Source: CAZVFX01 sp964626565
GTDB taxonomy: Bacteria > Myxococcota_A > UBA9042 > CAIXZC01
DNA: 64,000 bases
Assembly (NCBI GenBank): GCA_964626565.1
Contig: CAZVFX010000020.1
Span: 1-64,000, forward strand
Reading direction: 5' to 3'
Below, piece by piece: positions 25,960-36,300 of the stretch; position 1 is the first letter of the stretch, and each line of letters opens with the position of its first letter. The notes under the pieces were generated by a model. It ran no database searches, was not told the DNA's origin, and worked only from the letters and a program-made list of their open reading frames with translations. The position numbers and the translations under genes were made by a program.

Positions 25960-27769
25960 ACTCCGGCACACAGTCGGCGAGGTTCTGCTTGATATCGATG
26001 ATGTTGTACATCAACTCGAGGAGATCGTCCGGATCAAGGTCGCTGGCGTGATAGTAGGACCCGCCGCCATCCTCGGCGATCTGCTTGTTGGTATGCGCTC
26101 CGTCGCCCTGGGACAGGTCAATGACGTGGGTAGTGACCATAATCGGATCGCCATGATAGTCGTCCAGTCGCCACGGTGTATCGGTGTTGTACGGCTCCGA
26201 GCCACCGGTGTAAGGGTGAGGATAACCTTTGCACACCCCGCCTTGGCAGGTGGCGCCGTCGAAGCAGTCGTCGTCGATGTCACACCCGAGGCCGTAGCGG
26301 AACCGCTTGGCCTGAATACGCGGATTAAAGAAGTCGGAAAGCTCTGTGGGCGGCTCCTCTACGCCGTCGGTAAACAGGAGGATCATGTTGGTTCTGCACG
26401 GACCGAAGGGGTCCTTGCATTTGCCGTCCTTGCAATAGTAGTTGCGGCTGCCGCAATCCTCGTCGGTTTCGCACGACTTGCCGTTGATGACTACCTGCTT
26501 GCGATACACTTCACCGGCGTAGAACATGGACCGGCCCAGTGGTGTGTTGCCCAGCGCTCTGAGTTCCGGGTCGGTGTGATACCAGCACACCTTCGCACCC
26601 GCGTCCGGGTCATTGGCGCAGAAACCGCCCGGACAATCGGGGTGACTGGTGCACGGCTCAGCGGTGGGCCCTACCGCCTCATCAAAATTGACCCACTTCT
26701 GAGCCAACCCGAAGTTGTCCTCGGCAAAGGTCTTGGGGAAAGGCACGCACATGATTTCATGGAGATATTTCTCAAAGTAGCTATTCTCTCCAGTGACATG
26801 TGAACCGTCATCGCCGGTCATGTAGTTGGAGTCAGCGAAACCGAGCCCATACCAGCCCCGCCCCATGGAGAACAGGTCGTTGCAAGAGGTCACCGGCGGG
26901 TGTTTGATGCGGTCCGCGAAGCGGGTCAGTACGAGGCTGAACGCCTTTAGTTGCTCCGACTGGAAGAACTTATTGAACACGTACTTAGACATCCCGAGTT
27001 TGGACTGCGGGCAGTTGGCATCTTCGCACTGTGGGAACGGCTGGGCCGAACAGCCACCGGGGCAGATACAAGGCACGGTATCCAGGAAGCCCATGGACGC
27101 CATTGAGCCCGACGTGTCGAATATCACCAGGAGATTGTGGTCGATGAGTTCGCATTCATCCTCGAAGCAGCCCATACCGGGCGGACAAGGCGCAGTGATG
27201 TGACCCGAACCGTTGGGCAGGCACTGGACTTTCAGCCCGTTCTCACAGTGGTATTCACCCGGATTGCACAGAGTTTGGAGGCACTCACCACCCCAGCAGC
27301 CAAAACCCTCGGAACATGCAGTTTCGTCCCACGCTTCGCCGTCGTCCAGGCAGGCCGCGGCCAGCAGCGGATCCAGGCACTTCTTTTCGCCCGGAATGCA
27401 GAACGTGGTTACGCACATGTCCTCCTTGCACCATTGACCCTGAATTGGGCAGTCATCATCCACCATGCAGTAGAGGCATTGGCCTGAATCCTCGTCGCAA
27501 TAGCCGGGCGGGCAGCCAAAGGGGCAGAGGCCCAGGTCGGGCTGAGAAATATCCGGGATGGTCTCGGTCGCATCTCCGGGTTCAGGCACGTCGGCGGTTA
27601 CCTCCGGGAGGGTCAAATCCGCGCCCACCTGGTCGCCTGAGACGGTCTCCAGGTCCCCGCCCGCGGTGGAGTCTGAAGTTGTGTCGCCGGCTGCGCCGCT
27701 GGTGCTGCAGGCCATAAGACAGAGCGCCAGGGACAACAGGCAGCCCGTTACCATTCTCCAATCGGTCAT
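25952..27769 (-). CDS. VWA-domain Cys-rich lipoprotein
   Basis: 605 residues. Lipobox LMAC (C21), an Asp/Glu/Thr-rich spacer, Cys-rich modules (CPFGCPPGYCDEDSGQC and similar) to about residue 210, then a von Willebrand factor A domain with the metal-site motif FDTSGSM near residue 222. The domain is interrupted by long Cys-containing loops, and the later VWA strands include THVIDLSQGDG near the C-terminus. Typical of surface adhesion-like proteins of Myxococcota; ligand unknown. GGAGG lies 6 nt before the ATG and a good promoter is visible upstream. Confidence 0.85.
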   Translation of the reverse strand: MTDWRMVTGCLLSLALCLMACSTSGAAGDTTSDSTAGGDLETVSGDQVGADLTLPEVTADVPEPGDATETIPDISQPDLGLCPFGCPPGYCDEDSGQCLYCMVDDDCPIQGQWCKEDMCVTTFCIPGEKKCLDPLLAAACLDDGEAWDETACSEGFGCWGGECLQTLCNPGEYHCENGLKVQCLPNGSGHITAPCPPGMGCFEDECELIDHNLLVIFDTSGSMASMGFLDTVPCICPGGCSAQPFPQCEDANCPQSKLGMSKYVFNKFFQSEQLKAFSLVLTRFADRIKHPPVTSCNDLFSMGRGWYGLGFADSNYMTGDDGSHVTGENSYFEKYLHEIMCVPFPKTFAEDNFGLAQKWVNFDEAVGPTAEPCTSHPDCPGGFCANDPDAGAKVCWYHTDPELRALGNTPLGRSMFYAGEVYRKQVVINGKSCETDEDCGSRNYYCKDGKCKDPFGPCRTNMILLFTDGVEEPPTELSDFFNPRIQAKRFRYGLGCDIDDDCFDGATCQGGVCKGYPHPYTGGSEPYNTDTPWRLDDYHGDPIMVTTHVIDLSQGDGAHTNKQIAEDGGGSYYHASDLDPDDLLELMYNIIDIKQNLADCVPEYD

Positions 27770-27796
27770 CCCATCCTCCGAAATCAGGGTGGCCCT

Positions 27797-27825
27797 AGTA
27801 TACAGAAAGTGTTGCGACCCACCAA
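27797..27825 (-). promoter_or_regulatory. Promoter of the VWA lipoprotein gene
   Basis: Minus strand: -35 TTGGTG (27820-27825), 17-bp spacer, -10 TATACT (27797-27802, five of six consensus bases). Predicted start of transcription about 20 bp before the ATG, with the SD between. Confidence 0.5.
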
Positions 27826-27838
27826 CATGCTTTCATTC

Positions 27839-27867
27839 TTGCAAAATCCCCCCAGTATTGCTTTACT
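27839..27867 (+). promoter_or_regulatory. Possible promoter of the hybrid kinase gene
   Basis: TTGCAA (27839-27844), 17-bp spacer, TTTACT (27862-27867), 67 bp before the kinase start and divergent from the VWA promoter. Matches are moderate only. Confidence 0.3.
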
Positions 27868-27933
27868 AGTCTGCAGGACTCCGAATCCCGGCAACGGGCA
27901 GAGCCAAACATATAGGCCACGAGGTGAAAGAGA

Positions 27934-30900
27934 TTGTCCCCCACGGACAAACATAGGACCCACGAGGAGTTGCTCAGGGAATTCCGGCGCCTGCGGGACC
28001 GCGTAGCGGAACTGGAGCACTCCGAATCCCGGGAATTGGCGGTGGTTCATCGTATCACCGAGATTTTTCTGTCTACGCCAGATGAAGCGATGTACGGCGA
28101 AGTTCTCGCCGTCATTCTTGAAGCTCTGGACAGCAAGCACGGAGTCTTCGGTTACGTCGATGAACAGGGAGATCTGGTTTGTCCGTCCATGACGCGAGAA
28201 GTTTGGACTCAATGCCAGGTAGGCGACAAGGACATCAGATTCCCTCGAGAGCAGTGGGGCGGAATCTGGGGCGAAGCTCTAAGGACGGGAAAAAGCGCTT
28301 ACTCCAACGAACCCTTCGACGTGCCGGAGGGGCACGTCCCCATCGCCCGAACCATTGACGCGCCCATCGTCCACGGCGGCAAGCCCATCGGCAATCTGAT
28401 GGTCGCAAACAAGTCCATCGACTATGACGATGCAGATCTCGTGTTTCTTGAACGCATTGCCGACCACATTGCGCCGGTTCTTTTCGCACGTTTGCAGCGG
28501 GAACAGCAAGCGGTCCGCAGGGAGCAGGCAGAAGCCGCAGTGCAGCAGAGTGAAGAGCGCTTTCAGGACCTGGTGGAAAACGTCTTCGACTGGGTCTGGG
28601 AGGTGGACGAGGACGGAAGATACACTTACGTCAGCCCGCTCATCAATGAGTTGCTGGGCTTGAAGCCCGAGGAAGTATTGGGCAAGACGCCCTTCGACCT
28701 GATGCCTCCCGGAGAAGCGGAGCGGTTGGCGGACACTTTCGCTCGCATGGTGGCCGAACAAAGACCGCTGGTCGCGCTGGAGAACATCAACATCCACAAG
28801 GATGGGAGACTCATCGTCCTCGAAACGAGCGGCGTACCCTTCTACGACTCAAAGGGCAAATTCAAAGGCTATCGCGGCGTTGACCGGGACGTCACGCAGC
28901 GCAAGAACATGGAAAACGAGTTGCGCCGTTCCCGGGAGAACCTCGAAGAGATCGTTGAGGAGCGCACCGCGGACCTCCAAATGGTAATCAATCAACTCCG
29001 GCTGGAGGTGGACACCAGGGAGAAGGTCCAGTCCGAGCTTTCAGGATCCGAGGAAAAATTCCATTCGCTGTACCAGGTGATGGCCGAGAGTGTGTGCCTG
29101 CACGAAGTGATCTACAATACCGCGGGAAAAGCCATAGACTACCGCATTCTCGACGTCAATCCGAAATACGAAGAGATCACCGGGCTGACTGCCGAAAAGG
29201 CTGCCGGAACCCTGGCTTCGGAACTCTACGGCACGGGCGACCCGCCATATCTGGAGCTGTACGCAAAGGTAGCGGATTCCCGGGAGCCCACCTACTTCGA
29301 GACCTATTTTCCGCCCATGGACAAGCACTTCGGCATCTCGGTATCATCACCAGCCAAGGGGCAGTTCGCCACCATTTTCACCGACATCAGCCCCATCAAG
29401 AAGGCGATGCAGGCTCTGGAAGAGGGCGAAGCGCGTTTCAAAGCGATGTTCGAAAACATGAGTAACGCGGTGGCCACCTACGAGGCAGTCGACGATGGTG
29501 AAGATTTCGTTTTCTTAGGTTTCAACCGGTCAGCCGAGAAGATGGACGGTGTGCCTCGCAAGGACCTTTTAGGCAAGCGAGTGACCGAAGTGTTTCCCGG
29601 GGTGAAGGACCTCGGCCTGTTCGACGTCTTTCAACGGGTATGGCGAACCGGCAACAGTGAGAATCATCCGGTCTCATTTTACCAGGATAAGCGGCTGGAA
29701 GGCTGGCGGGAGAACTTCGTCTATAAACTGCCCAGCGGTGAGGTGGTTGCGATCTATCAGGACGTCACCGACCGCAAGCGAGCCGAAATCGCACTGGCAG
29801 GAGAAAAGGAGCGCCTCGCGGTCACGTTGCGTTCCATCGGAGACGGGCTCATAGCTACCGATACCACGGGCAACATCCTCCTGATCAACAGAGTCGCTGA
29901 GCAGCTAACCGGATGGGACCGGGAGGACGCGGTCGGACGGCAGTTGAGCGAAGTGTTCAGGATCGTCAACGAAAAGACCCGTCAACCGTGTAAAAGCCCG
30001 GTAGAGCAGGTACTTGAAACGGGCAATGTTGTGGGCCTTGAGAATCACACGATACTCATCGCCAGGAATGGAGACGAGCGGGTCGTTGCCGACAGCGGCG
30101 CTCCGGTTCGGGATGAGAACAGTGAGATCATCGGCGTCGTTTTGGTGTTCAGGGACGTGACCGAACAGATCGCTCTGGAAGAAGATCTCCAGCGCATGCA
30201 GAAGCTGGAATCGGTGGGAGTGTTGGCAGGCGGCATCGCCCATGACTTCAACAACCTGCTCACCGCGATTCTGGGTTACGTCAGCCTGGCCAAGCTTTCG
30301 GCCCGGCCGGGAGACCGCCAGCATGACCGACTGGAGCAGGCGGAGAAGGCTGCAATGAGGGCCCGTGACCTGACCCAACAACTACTCACTTTCGCTAAGG
30401 GTGGTGCGCCGGTGAAGAAGGCAGCCTCGCTGGCCGAACTCACCCAGGACGCGGCCAGCTTCGCGCTCACCGGCTCCAACGTCGGCTGCGAATTCGACCT
30501 GGCCCCGGACCTGTGGACCATTCAGATCGACCCCGGCCAGATAAGCCAGGTAGTCAACAACCTCATCATCAATGCCAACCAGGCCATGCCCGAGGGAGGT
30601 ATTGTGGAGGTCGCGGCCCGGAATCTGACGGTGGAGTTGGGCCACACTTCTCCGCTGCCCGCCGGGCGGTATGTCCGGCTCACCGTCAAAGATCACGGAA
30701 TCGGAATTCCGCCCGACCATATTCCCAACGTTTTCGACCCGTACTTCACCACCAAACAGAAGGGTAGCGGTCTGGGATTGGCCGTCTGCTACTCCATCGT
30801 GAGAGCCCACGAGGGTCTGATCTTTGCTGACTCCAATTTGGGTGAAGGTACGACCTTTGATGTTTACCTTCCCGCCGGTGAGGCCGACCAGTTGGGCATG

Positions 30901-31314
30901 GACCTGGACGAGGCCCTCCCCTTGCAAGGGAGCGGCCGTATCCTCGTCATGGATGATGAAGAAGCGATCCGCAGCCTGGCCCACAATATGCTGTCATTCC
31001 TCGGCTACAAGGCAGATTGCGTCGCAGACGGTAAGGAAGCGATCAGGCTGTTCCGTGAGGCGCACCGGGCGGGTACCAGCTACGCCGCGGTGATTCTCGA
31101 CCTCACCGTGCCCGGGGGAACAGGCGGCGTCAAAACTCTTCGGACGCTGAAAACTATCGACCCACAAGTCAAGGCCATAGTCTCGAGTGGCTACTCCAAC
31201 GACCCGGTGATGGCAGATTTCAAAGCACACGGCTTTCTCGCCGCGGTCCCCAAGCCGTACCGGGTGCGCGACCTCGGAGAGGCTGTCTACTCCATAGTCA
31301 TGCTTGATAGTTGA
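27934..31314 (+). CDS. Hybrid sensor histidine kinase (GAF, four PAS, receiver)
   Basis: 1126 residues, soluble (no transmembrane segment). Order: GAF-like domain about 30-190; PAS about 210-330; coiled coil 330-370; PAS about 372-490, 500-617 and 627-745; HisKA with GGIAHDFNNLLTAILGY (His near 770); HATPase with VVNNLIINANQAM and DHGIGIP, GSGLGLAV; C-terminal receiver with phosphoacceptor Asp near 1055 in VILDLTVPGGTGG. The AHDFNN type of HisKA and the attached receiver fit an orphan hybrid kinase whose output partner is elsewhere. TTG start chosen for GAGGTG 9 nt upstream. Confidence 0.9.
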   Translation: MSPTDKHRTHEELLREFRRLRDRVAELEHSESRELAVVHRITEIFLSTPDEAMYGEVLAVILEALDSKHGVFGYVDEQGDLVCPSMTREVWTQCQVGDKDIRFPREQWGGIWGEALRTGKSAYSNEPFDVPEGHVPIARTIDAPIVHGGKPIGNLMVANKSIDYDDADLVFLERIADHIAPVLFARLQREQQAVRREQAEAAVQQSEERFQDLVENVFDWVWEVDEDGRYTYVSPLINELLGLKPEEVLGKTPFDLMPPGEAERLADTFARMVAEQRPLVALENINIHKDGRLIVLETSGVPFYDSKGKFKGYRGVDRDVTQRKNMENELRRSRENLEEIVEERTADLQMVINQLRLEVDTREKVQSELSGSEEKFHSLYQVMAESVCLHEVIYNTAGKAIDYRILDVNPKYEEITGLTAEKAAGTLASELYGTGDPPYLELYAKVADSREPTYFETYFPPMDKHFGISVSSPAKGQFATIFTDISPIKKAMQALEEGEARFKAMFENMSNAVATYEAVDDGEDFVFLGFNRSAEKMDGVPRKDLLGKRVTEVFPGVKDLGLFDVFQRVWRTGNSENHPVSFYQDKRLEGWRENFVYKLPSGEVVAIYQDVTDRKRAEIALAGEKERLAVTLRSIGDGLIATDTTGNILLINRVAEQLTGWDREDAVGRQLSEVFRIVNEKTRQPCKSPVEQVLETGNVVGLENHTILIARNGDERVVADSGAPVRDENSEIIGVVLVFRDVTEQIALEEDLQRMQKLESVGVLAGGIAHDFNNLLTAILGYVSLAKLSARPGDRQHDRLEQAEKAAMRARDLTQQLLTFAKGGAPVKKAASLAELTQDAASFALTGSNVGCEFDLAPDLWTIQIDPGQISQVVNNLIINANQAMPEGGIVEVAARNLTVELGHTSPLPAGRYVRLTVKDHGIGIPPDHIPNVFDPYFTTKQKGSGLGLAVCYSIVRAHEGLIFADSNLGEGTTFDVYLPAGEADQLGMDLDEALPLQGSGRILVMDDEEAIRSLAHNMLSFLGYKADCVADGKEAIRLFREAHRAGTSYAAVILDLTVPGGTGGVKTLRTLKTIDPQVKAIVSSGYSNDPVMADFKAHGFLAAVPKPYRVRDLGEAVYSIVMLDS

Positions 31315-31372
31315 CATGCTCCCGGAAAACCGTGAACCTTACTGATGGCAAACAACGATTGGAGGTATTTTG

Positions 31373-31948
31373 ATGCGAATCTCGGCAACCCTGGCGGCAG
31401 TAACCCTGCTCGCCCTCACGCTCAACGGCTGTTTTCTGGAAGACGCGGTGGAAAAAGCCATCGAGGCCTCTGCCGGATGTACTGAGGATGACTTGGGCAA
31501 ACTCAACGAACCGGCGCTCCCTAACTGCTCCAAGGCGGTGGCCTGCTGCAAGTTCATCAAAGGTGAATGCGGCGAAATCACCTTGTTCGACTTTCCGGAA
31601 GAGGTTGTCCAGGCTTGCGACGCCAACGAATTGGTACTTTCTGAGTTGATCGATGAGTATCAAGGCCTGACCGAAGGCGATTGCCCCAAATATCTCAACG
31701 ACGATGCTTGCACCGAGGGGTTGGACAAGACCAAGGAGAACTACCGCGAGGTGGTGGACCTGGGCAAGGTGGACAAAGCTGCGGCCGGCGCTCCGAGTTG
31801 CAAGTTGATTATCGAGGAGACGGTGGTGCCGCTGAACGAAGGTCTGGGTAGCCAGGCGAAGTACCTCCCCACCGCGTGCGAAAACGTAGCCGGAGTGATA
31901 TCCGAAGGCTATGACGACATAAGCGAAGAGACAGGCGACTCCCGCTAG
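31373..31948 (+). CDS. Small Cys-rich lipoprotein
   Basis: 191 residues. Signal peptide with lipobox LNGC (C20). The mature part is acidic and helical with about nine further Cys, including ACCKF. I do not recognise the family; in style it matches periplasmic proteins of unknown function in Myxococcota. ATG with GGAGGT 7 nt upstream, 58 bp after the hybrid kinase, so it may share that transcript. Confidence 0.75.
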   Translation: MRISATLAAVTLLALTLNGCFLEDAVEKAIEASAGCTEDDLGKLNEPALPNCSKAVACCKFIKGECGEITLFDFPEEVVQACDANELVLSELIDEYQGLTEGDCPKYLNDDACTEGLDKTKENYREVVDLGKVDKAAAGAPSCKLIIEETVVPLNEGLGSQAKYLPTACENVAGVISEGYDDISEETGDSR

Positions 31949-31996
31949 CTTCCGGATACCCCCCCAACACAACATCAAGTAGCCTGCGGCCGGCAC

Positions 31997-32142
31997 GGGG
32001 CACCATATGGTGTGTCTGCCCCTTCAGCCATCGATTCGCGGATCTGCGCGTGGTTCCTCAGTTTGCGGAAAATGCACCCCTGAGGAGACCGTTCTACACC
32101 TCCGCAAACCGCTGATTTTGGGGCTTTTTAGGCCCCGTTTTT
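31997..32142 (+). ncRNA. Candidate structured RNA with pseudoknot
   Basis: Seen: a hairpin with arms GGGGCA (31997-32002) and TGCCCC (32017-32022) around CCATATGG; GGTTCCTCA (32052-32060) pairing with TGAGGAGACC (32081-32090, one bulge); GTTTGCGGA (32061-32069) pairing perfectly with TCCGCAAAC (32101-32109); then an intrinsic terminator. The second and third pairings interlock as an H-type pseudoknot. It matches no RNA family I recognise. It could be a small RNA or a leader/attenuator. Confidence 0.3.
32120..32142 (+). terminator. Rho-independent terminator
   Basis: Stem GGGGC (32120-32124) and GCCCC (32132-32136) with a 7-nt loop, followed by GTTTTT. It would end transcripts from the kinase/lipoprotein pair or the candidate RNA before the nucleoside kinase gene. 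Confidence 0.6.
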
Positions 32143-32412
32143 CCACCGCCTTCACCCCGGCGACTGGCTCGCAAAGCGTGTCACTGTGCGGCCGGGGGAC
32201 AATCGGACAGCTAACGGAGAAACTGTCGTTTGCGGTTATTGCACTGACTTCGTCTTCGCCTTCCTGAGAATAAGTGAGGCCCATAATCCAATAATATCAA
32301 GCTGTAATACGCAGGCCGATTTCGCAGCGTTGACAACCCCCGGACCTTCTGCAATGTTCCGGGCTGGAACTGGATGCAAACCGCATTCACAGCACAAAAG
32401 GGGGACTGGCGA

Positions 32413-33117
32413 ATGAGACGGAAGAAGGTAGTCATTGTGGAAGGCATCATCGGCGCGGGCAAGAGCGTCTTGACCCAGGAATTGGGCCAGGCGTTGGGCG
32501 AAAAGACGCTGGTGCTCATGGAGCCTGATGAGCAGGACGACTCCAACCCCTACCTTTCCGACTTCTACTCCGACGCCCGCCGTTGGGCCTTCATCATGCA
32601 GGCTCACCTGCTCCAGGCCCGCTATCGTATGCACCTCCACGCCCAGTGGCATGCAATGAGCAACAACGGTCATGCCATTCTCGACCGCAGTTACTTCGGC
32701 GACACCTGCTTTGCCCGACTCCAGGTGGCGCACGGCTCCATGTCCAAACGTGAGTTCGAGACCTACCAGAACCTCTATCACGCCATGACCGCAAGTGTGC
32801 TGCTTCCAAACGTCTGTGTGCGCCTCCTCGTGGGTCCGGAAATCGCCAACCAGCGCATCGGCCGCAGGATGGAAGACCGCGAAGGCCGCAAGTGCGAACA
32901 GGCCATCGACCTCCAGTACCTGCGAGACCTGGACCGGGAGATCTCCCATATGACCGGCGTCTTGCGCCAGCTTGGCGTCACCGTCATCGACATGCCCTGG
33001 GACGTAGACCGGGAAACGGTTGAATCCCGCCGCAGCGCAGTGGAAAGCCTCGCTTCCCGCATTGATGAGCTGGAAGCTCCCGACTTCTTCCTGGATCTTC
33101 ACCGTCGGACCATCTAA
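32413..33117 (+). CDS. Deoxynucleoside kinase (dNK/dCK-dGK family)
   Basis: 234 residues. P-loop GIIGAGKS (11-18), the DRS motif at 91-93 (ILDRSYFGDTCFA) and a lid-type Arg cluster (RIGRRMEDREGRKCE) identify a deoxynucleoside kinase, which phosphorylates deoxynucleosides to monophosphates with ATP. Nucleoside specificity is not readable. Start: the ATG giving MRRKKVVIVEG with GGGGGA about 7 nt upstream; an upstream in-frame ATG lacks an SD. Separated from its left neighbour by a terminator, so probably transcribed alone. Confidence 0.85.
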   Translation: MRRKKVVIVEGIIGAGKSVLTQELGQALGEKTLVLMEPDEQDDSNPYLSDFYSDARRWAFIMQAHLLQARYRMHLHAQWHAMSNNGHAILDRSYFGDTCFARLQVAHGSMSKREFETYQNLYHAMTASVLLPNVCVRLLVGPEIANQRIGRRMEDREGRKCEQAIDLQYLRDLDREISHMTGVLRQLGVTVIDMPWDVDRETVESRRSAVESLASRIDELEAPDFFLDLHRRTI

Positions 33118-33137
33118 CCCGACTCTCTCCCACGGCC

Positions 33138-33275
33138 GTTCCTGCGCATCGCAGGCCCCTCGCTCGCTCTCGGGGTACTAAAGCTGTTCCTGTGCATCGC
33201 AGGCCCCTCGCTCGCTCTCGGGGTACCAAAGCTGTTCCTGTGCATCGCAGGCCCCTCGCTCGCTCTCGGGGTACT
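33138..33275. repeat. 48-bp tandem repeat, nearly three copies
   Basis: Copies at 33138-33185, 33186-33233 and a 42-bp third at 33234-33275, nearly identical (single differences such as TGCGC/TGTGC). Each contains CCCC and GGGG arms flanking a CTCGCTCGCTCT core and could fold into a hairpin. It fills most of the 226-bp gap between the nucleoside kinase and the kinase-WD40 gene. It looks like a REP-type intergenic element that spreads in the genome. Confidence 0.85.
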
Positions 33276-33343
33276 GTTTTGTGTATCGCCCGATGCTGAT
33301 GTATTGTGGATAGGTCTGCAACTCGACCGCGATTGGGCGCAAG

Positions 33344-36300
33344 ATGGAGAAGAAGGAACAGGCAGGGCTTCACGACCGGCAACTACTGTTCGGCGTGTTG
33401 TGCATTCAGGCGGGCTTCCTGAAGCCTGAGCAGTTCCTCGAAGAAGCCGCAGCCTGGGCAGTCGATCCCTCACGGCCCCTTGTGAAACGCCTGTCGGAGC
33501 GAAAGCTCATCAGCCCCATGGACCTTGAGCTGGTGCAATCCCTCGTTGCACGCGCGGTGATGGCACACGGAGGGGATGTGCGTGCATCCCTGGAGTCTTT
33601 CGGCGGGCAACGGGTTGTGGCCGAGTCCTTCGGCCCCTCGTTGTCCGAAGAGACCCCGTCAGAGACGTGGAACGTCTCCACCATGGGTGCCCCTCTCATG
33701 GAGCAGAAGGCGATGTCCGAGGAGACCACCGCCGAGCTTGTCGAGCCCGACAGCATGGAGCTGGTGACCGACGAAGACGAGGGACGCTACGGATACCTCA
33801 GCCGTAGCGCGCTCTACGAACGGGAAGAGCACAGCGACACGGTGAAGACCGAAAGCGCCGAGCTGGGTCGGGGCGGCATGGGAAGGGTGCTGCTGGTCCA
33901 CGACAAGTACCTGGGCCGGGACATTGCCATCAAAGAGCTACTCTATTCCGGGGGATCCACAGCCAAGGCAGGCACCCCTCGCTACGGGCCTGACTCGCCA
34001 GCTTCAGCATCCGCCAATATGATGGAGAGGTTTCTGCGCGAGGCCAGGGTTACCGGCCAATTGGAGCACCCTTCCATCGTACCGGTCTACGAACTGGGCA
34101 GGCGACGCGACGGCACCTTGTACTACGCTATGAGATTGGTTCGGGGGAGGACACTGGCAGAAGCAATTAACGACTGCAAATCGCTTCCTCAACGACTGAT
34201 GTTGCTTTCCCACGTCGGCGACCTGTGCAACGCCATCGCTTATGCTCACAGCCGGGGAGTGATCAATCGCGACATCAAGCCCCAGAACGTGATGGTCGGG
34301 GAGTTTGGTGAAACGGTAGTCCTCGACTGGGGGCTGGCCAAGGTCGTGGGGCAGCAAGACCTGCGGCGCACCGATCTCGCCCGGAGTATTGCGGTGGTGG
34401 ATGCCGGAGCCGCGGGCAAAACGGTAGCTCAGTTTCTCGGCACACCCAACTACATGCCTCCGGAGCAGGCTTGGGGCAAACTGGAGGACGTGGACGAACG
34501 CTCCGACGTCTGGTCAATCGGCGCGGTGTTGTACGAGGTGCTCACCGGGCAACCTCCCTTTCACGGCAGCAACGCGATGGAGATCATGGTTCGGGTGCGG
34601 GAAGGGGTTGTGGTCCCCGTCGAGGAACTGGAGCCGGACGCGCCGCCCGACCTGGCCGCCATCGCGAACCAGTGCCTCGTAGCTTCGCGGAAGGGGCGAT
34701 ACCAGACCGCACGGGAAGTAGCTCACGAAATCGATCGCTATCAGTCGGGCGCCAGGGTTCACGCTTACGGCTACTCTTCCTGGGAACTGCTGAAACGGTT
34801 CATAGCCAAGAACCGTGCGCTGTCGGCCGCCGTGGGCGCCGCGTTCCTGATCCTCATCGTCTCCACAGTTCTCATCTGGCAACAGTGGGAGATTGCCGTT
34901 GACTCAGAGCAACGGGCGGTTGCCAGCGAGGGCGAAGCACGAATAGCGCTCGGGCGGGCGGAGCAAAGCGAAGCAGAAGCGCGCACCGCAGAGGGCAAAG
35001 CCACTGAAAACGCGCGGCAGGCCAGGAAAGCGAAGGCCAGCGCGCTGCAAAACGAGAAGGAGGCGATAGCCGCCCGGGAGCTGTCGGAAAAGAGACGCAC
35101 CGAGGCGGAAGCGGAGCGCAACCGGGCCATGCAGGCGGAGGAAGAGGCTCGAATCACCCTGGCGGAGGCTTTTGTGGAGAAGAGCCTCTCCTCATCAGAT
35201 CAGGGCCTGCACGCGCGTGGGGCTGCGTATGCAGCGCGCGCGTTGGAACTCACTGAACGACCCGATGCACGGGGCCGTTTGCTGGAGTTTTCGCTGCACG
35301 CGTCATACCCGAAACTGCGCACTGTGATACCCGGTGGGGTAGGCGCGTCCGGAGGCATGGCGCTGTCTGCTGATGGAGGCAGGCTCGCGGCAGCCGCGGC
35401 CGACGGCACCATAACCGTGTTCGGCCTGGCGGAGGGCAAGGAGATTCTCCGGTTTGACGAACCTTGCGCGGTCCCTCGATCCTTGGCCTATTCCCCGGAC
35501 GGCAAGACGCTGGTCGCAGGTAGTAACGACGGTCGGGTCTGTGTCCTGGACCTGGTGCCGGGCGCGGTCCCCATATCCTTCCGGGCCCACTTCGACTCGG
35601 TGCGCACGCTTGCCTACTCGGCTGACGGAAGGGTGCTGGCCACCGCAGGAGACGACGCCGCAGTGCGGGTCTGGGATTGCGCCCACTGGACCGAAATCTC
35701 GGCCCTGCCCAAGATCCCGGGCAAACTGTCGGCCATGTCGTTGTCCCCGGACGGCACACTGCTGGCCACCGCGGACACAGCAGGTACGGTACGCCTTTGG
35801 ACTGCCGACTCCAACGCCAAGGAACTGGCCTCTTTCGGCGGCTTTGCCGGCGGAGCGCTGAGCCTTGCCTTCGCACCGGACGGCAGCCTGCTGGCCGCCG
35901 GCGGCGCCGACCGTTCGCTCCGACTATATGACGTTGCCGGACGACGTGAGACAATCCGGCAGGAAAACCAGGCCGGAGCTGTCTTGTCGCTGGCCTTCGG
36001 CCCCGGGGCAGCAACGCTGGCGTCCGGATGCCGTGGCGGGGCGCTCAGCCTGTGGAGCCTCAGTGGAGCTGAGCGGCCTGCCATGCTTTCCGGTCACTCG
36101 GATTCGGTGCACTCGCTGGCCTTCGCTTCTAGCGGAAATCTGGTGGCTTCCGCCGCAGGTTCAGGAGATGTCCGCCTTTGGAACCCTGCCTTGAAGAAGG
36201 AAGAGGCAAGGTTGGGCGGCCACGTTGACAAAGTATCCGCGGTCGCGTTCTCCCCTCTGGGAAACACTCTGGCCTCCGGTAGCGCGGATGGAACGGTGCG

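Larger units (their letters stand above)
31949..32412. other. 464-bp intergenic region
   Basis: No convincing protein gene: the short open frames here have no SD and no recognisable protein. It contains hairpins, a candidate pseudoknot and an intrinsic terminator (separate entries). A TTGACA at 32330-32335 with a weak AATGTT 17 bp later could be the promoter of the downstream nucleoside kinase. Confidence 0.6.

Noticed and set aside
27879..28034. Repeated ACTCCGAATCCCGG near the hybrid kinase start
   Set aside because: Short, one copy lies in coding sequence; probably chance or a minor duplication.
32007..32267. 86-codon frames on both strands in the intergenic region
   Set aside because: No SD, no homology, and they run through hairpins and the terminator.
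33114..33473. Minus-strand frame encoding repeats of TPRASEGPAMHRNS type
   Set aside because: It is a translation of the 48-bp DNA repeat and extends into the kinase gene; not a plausible protein.
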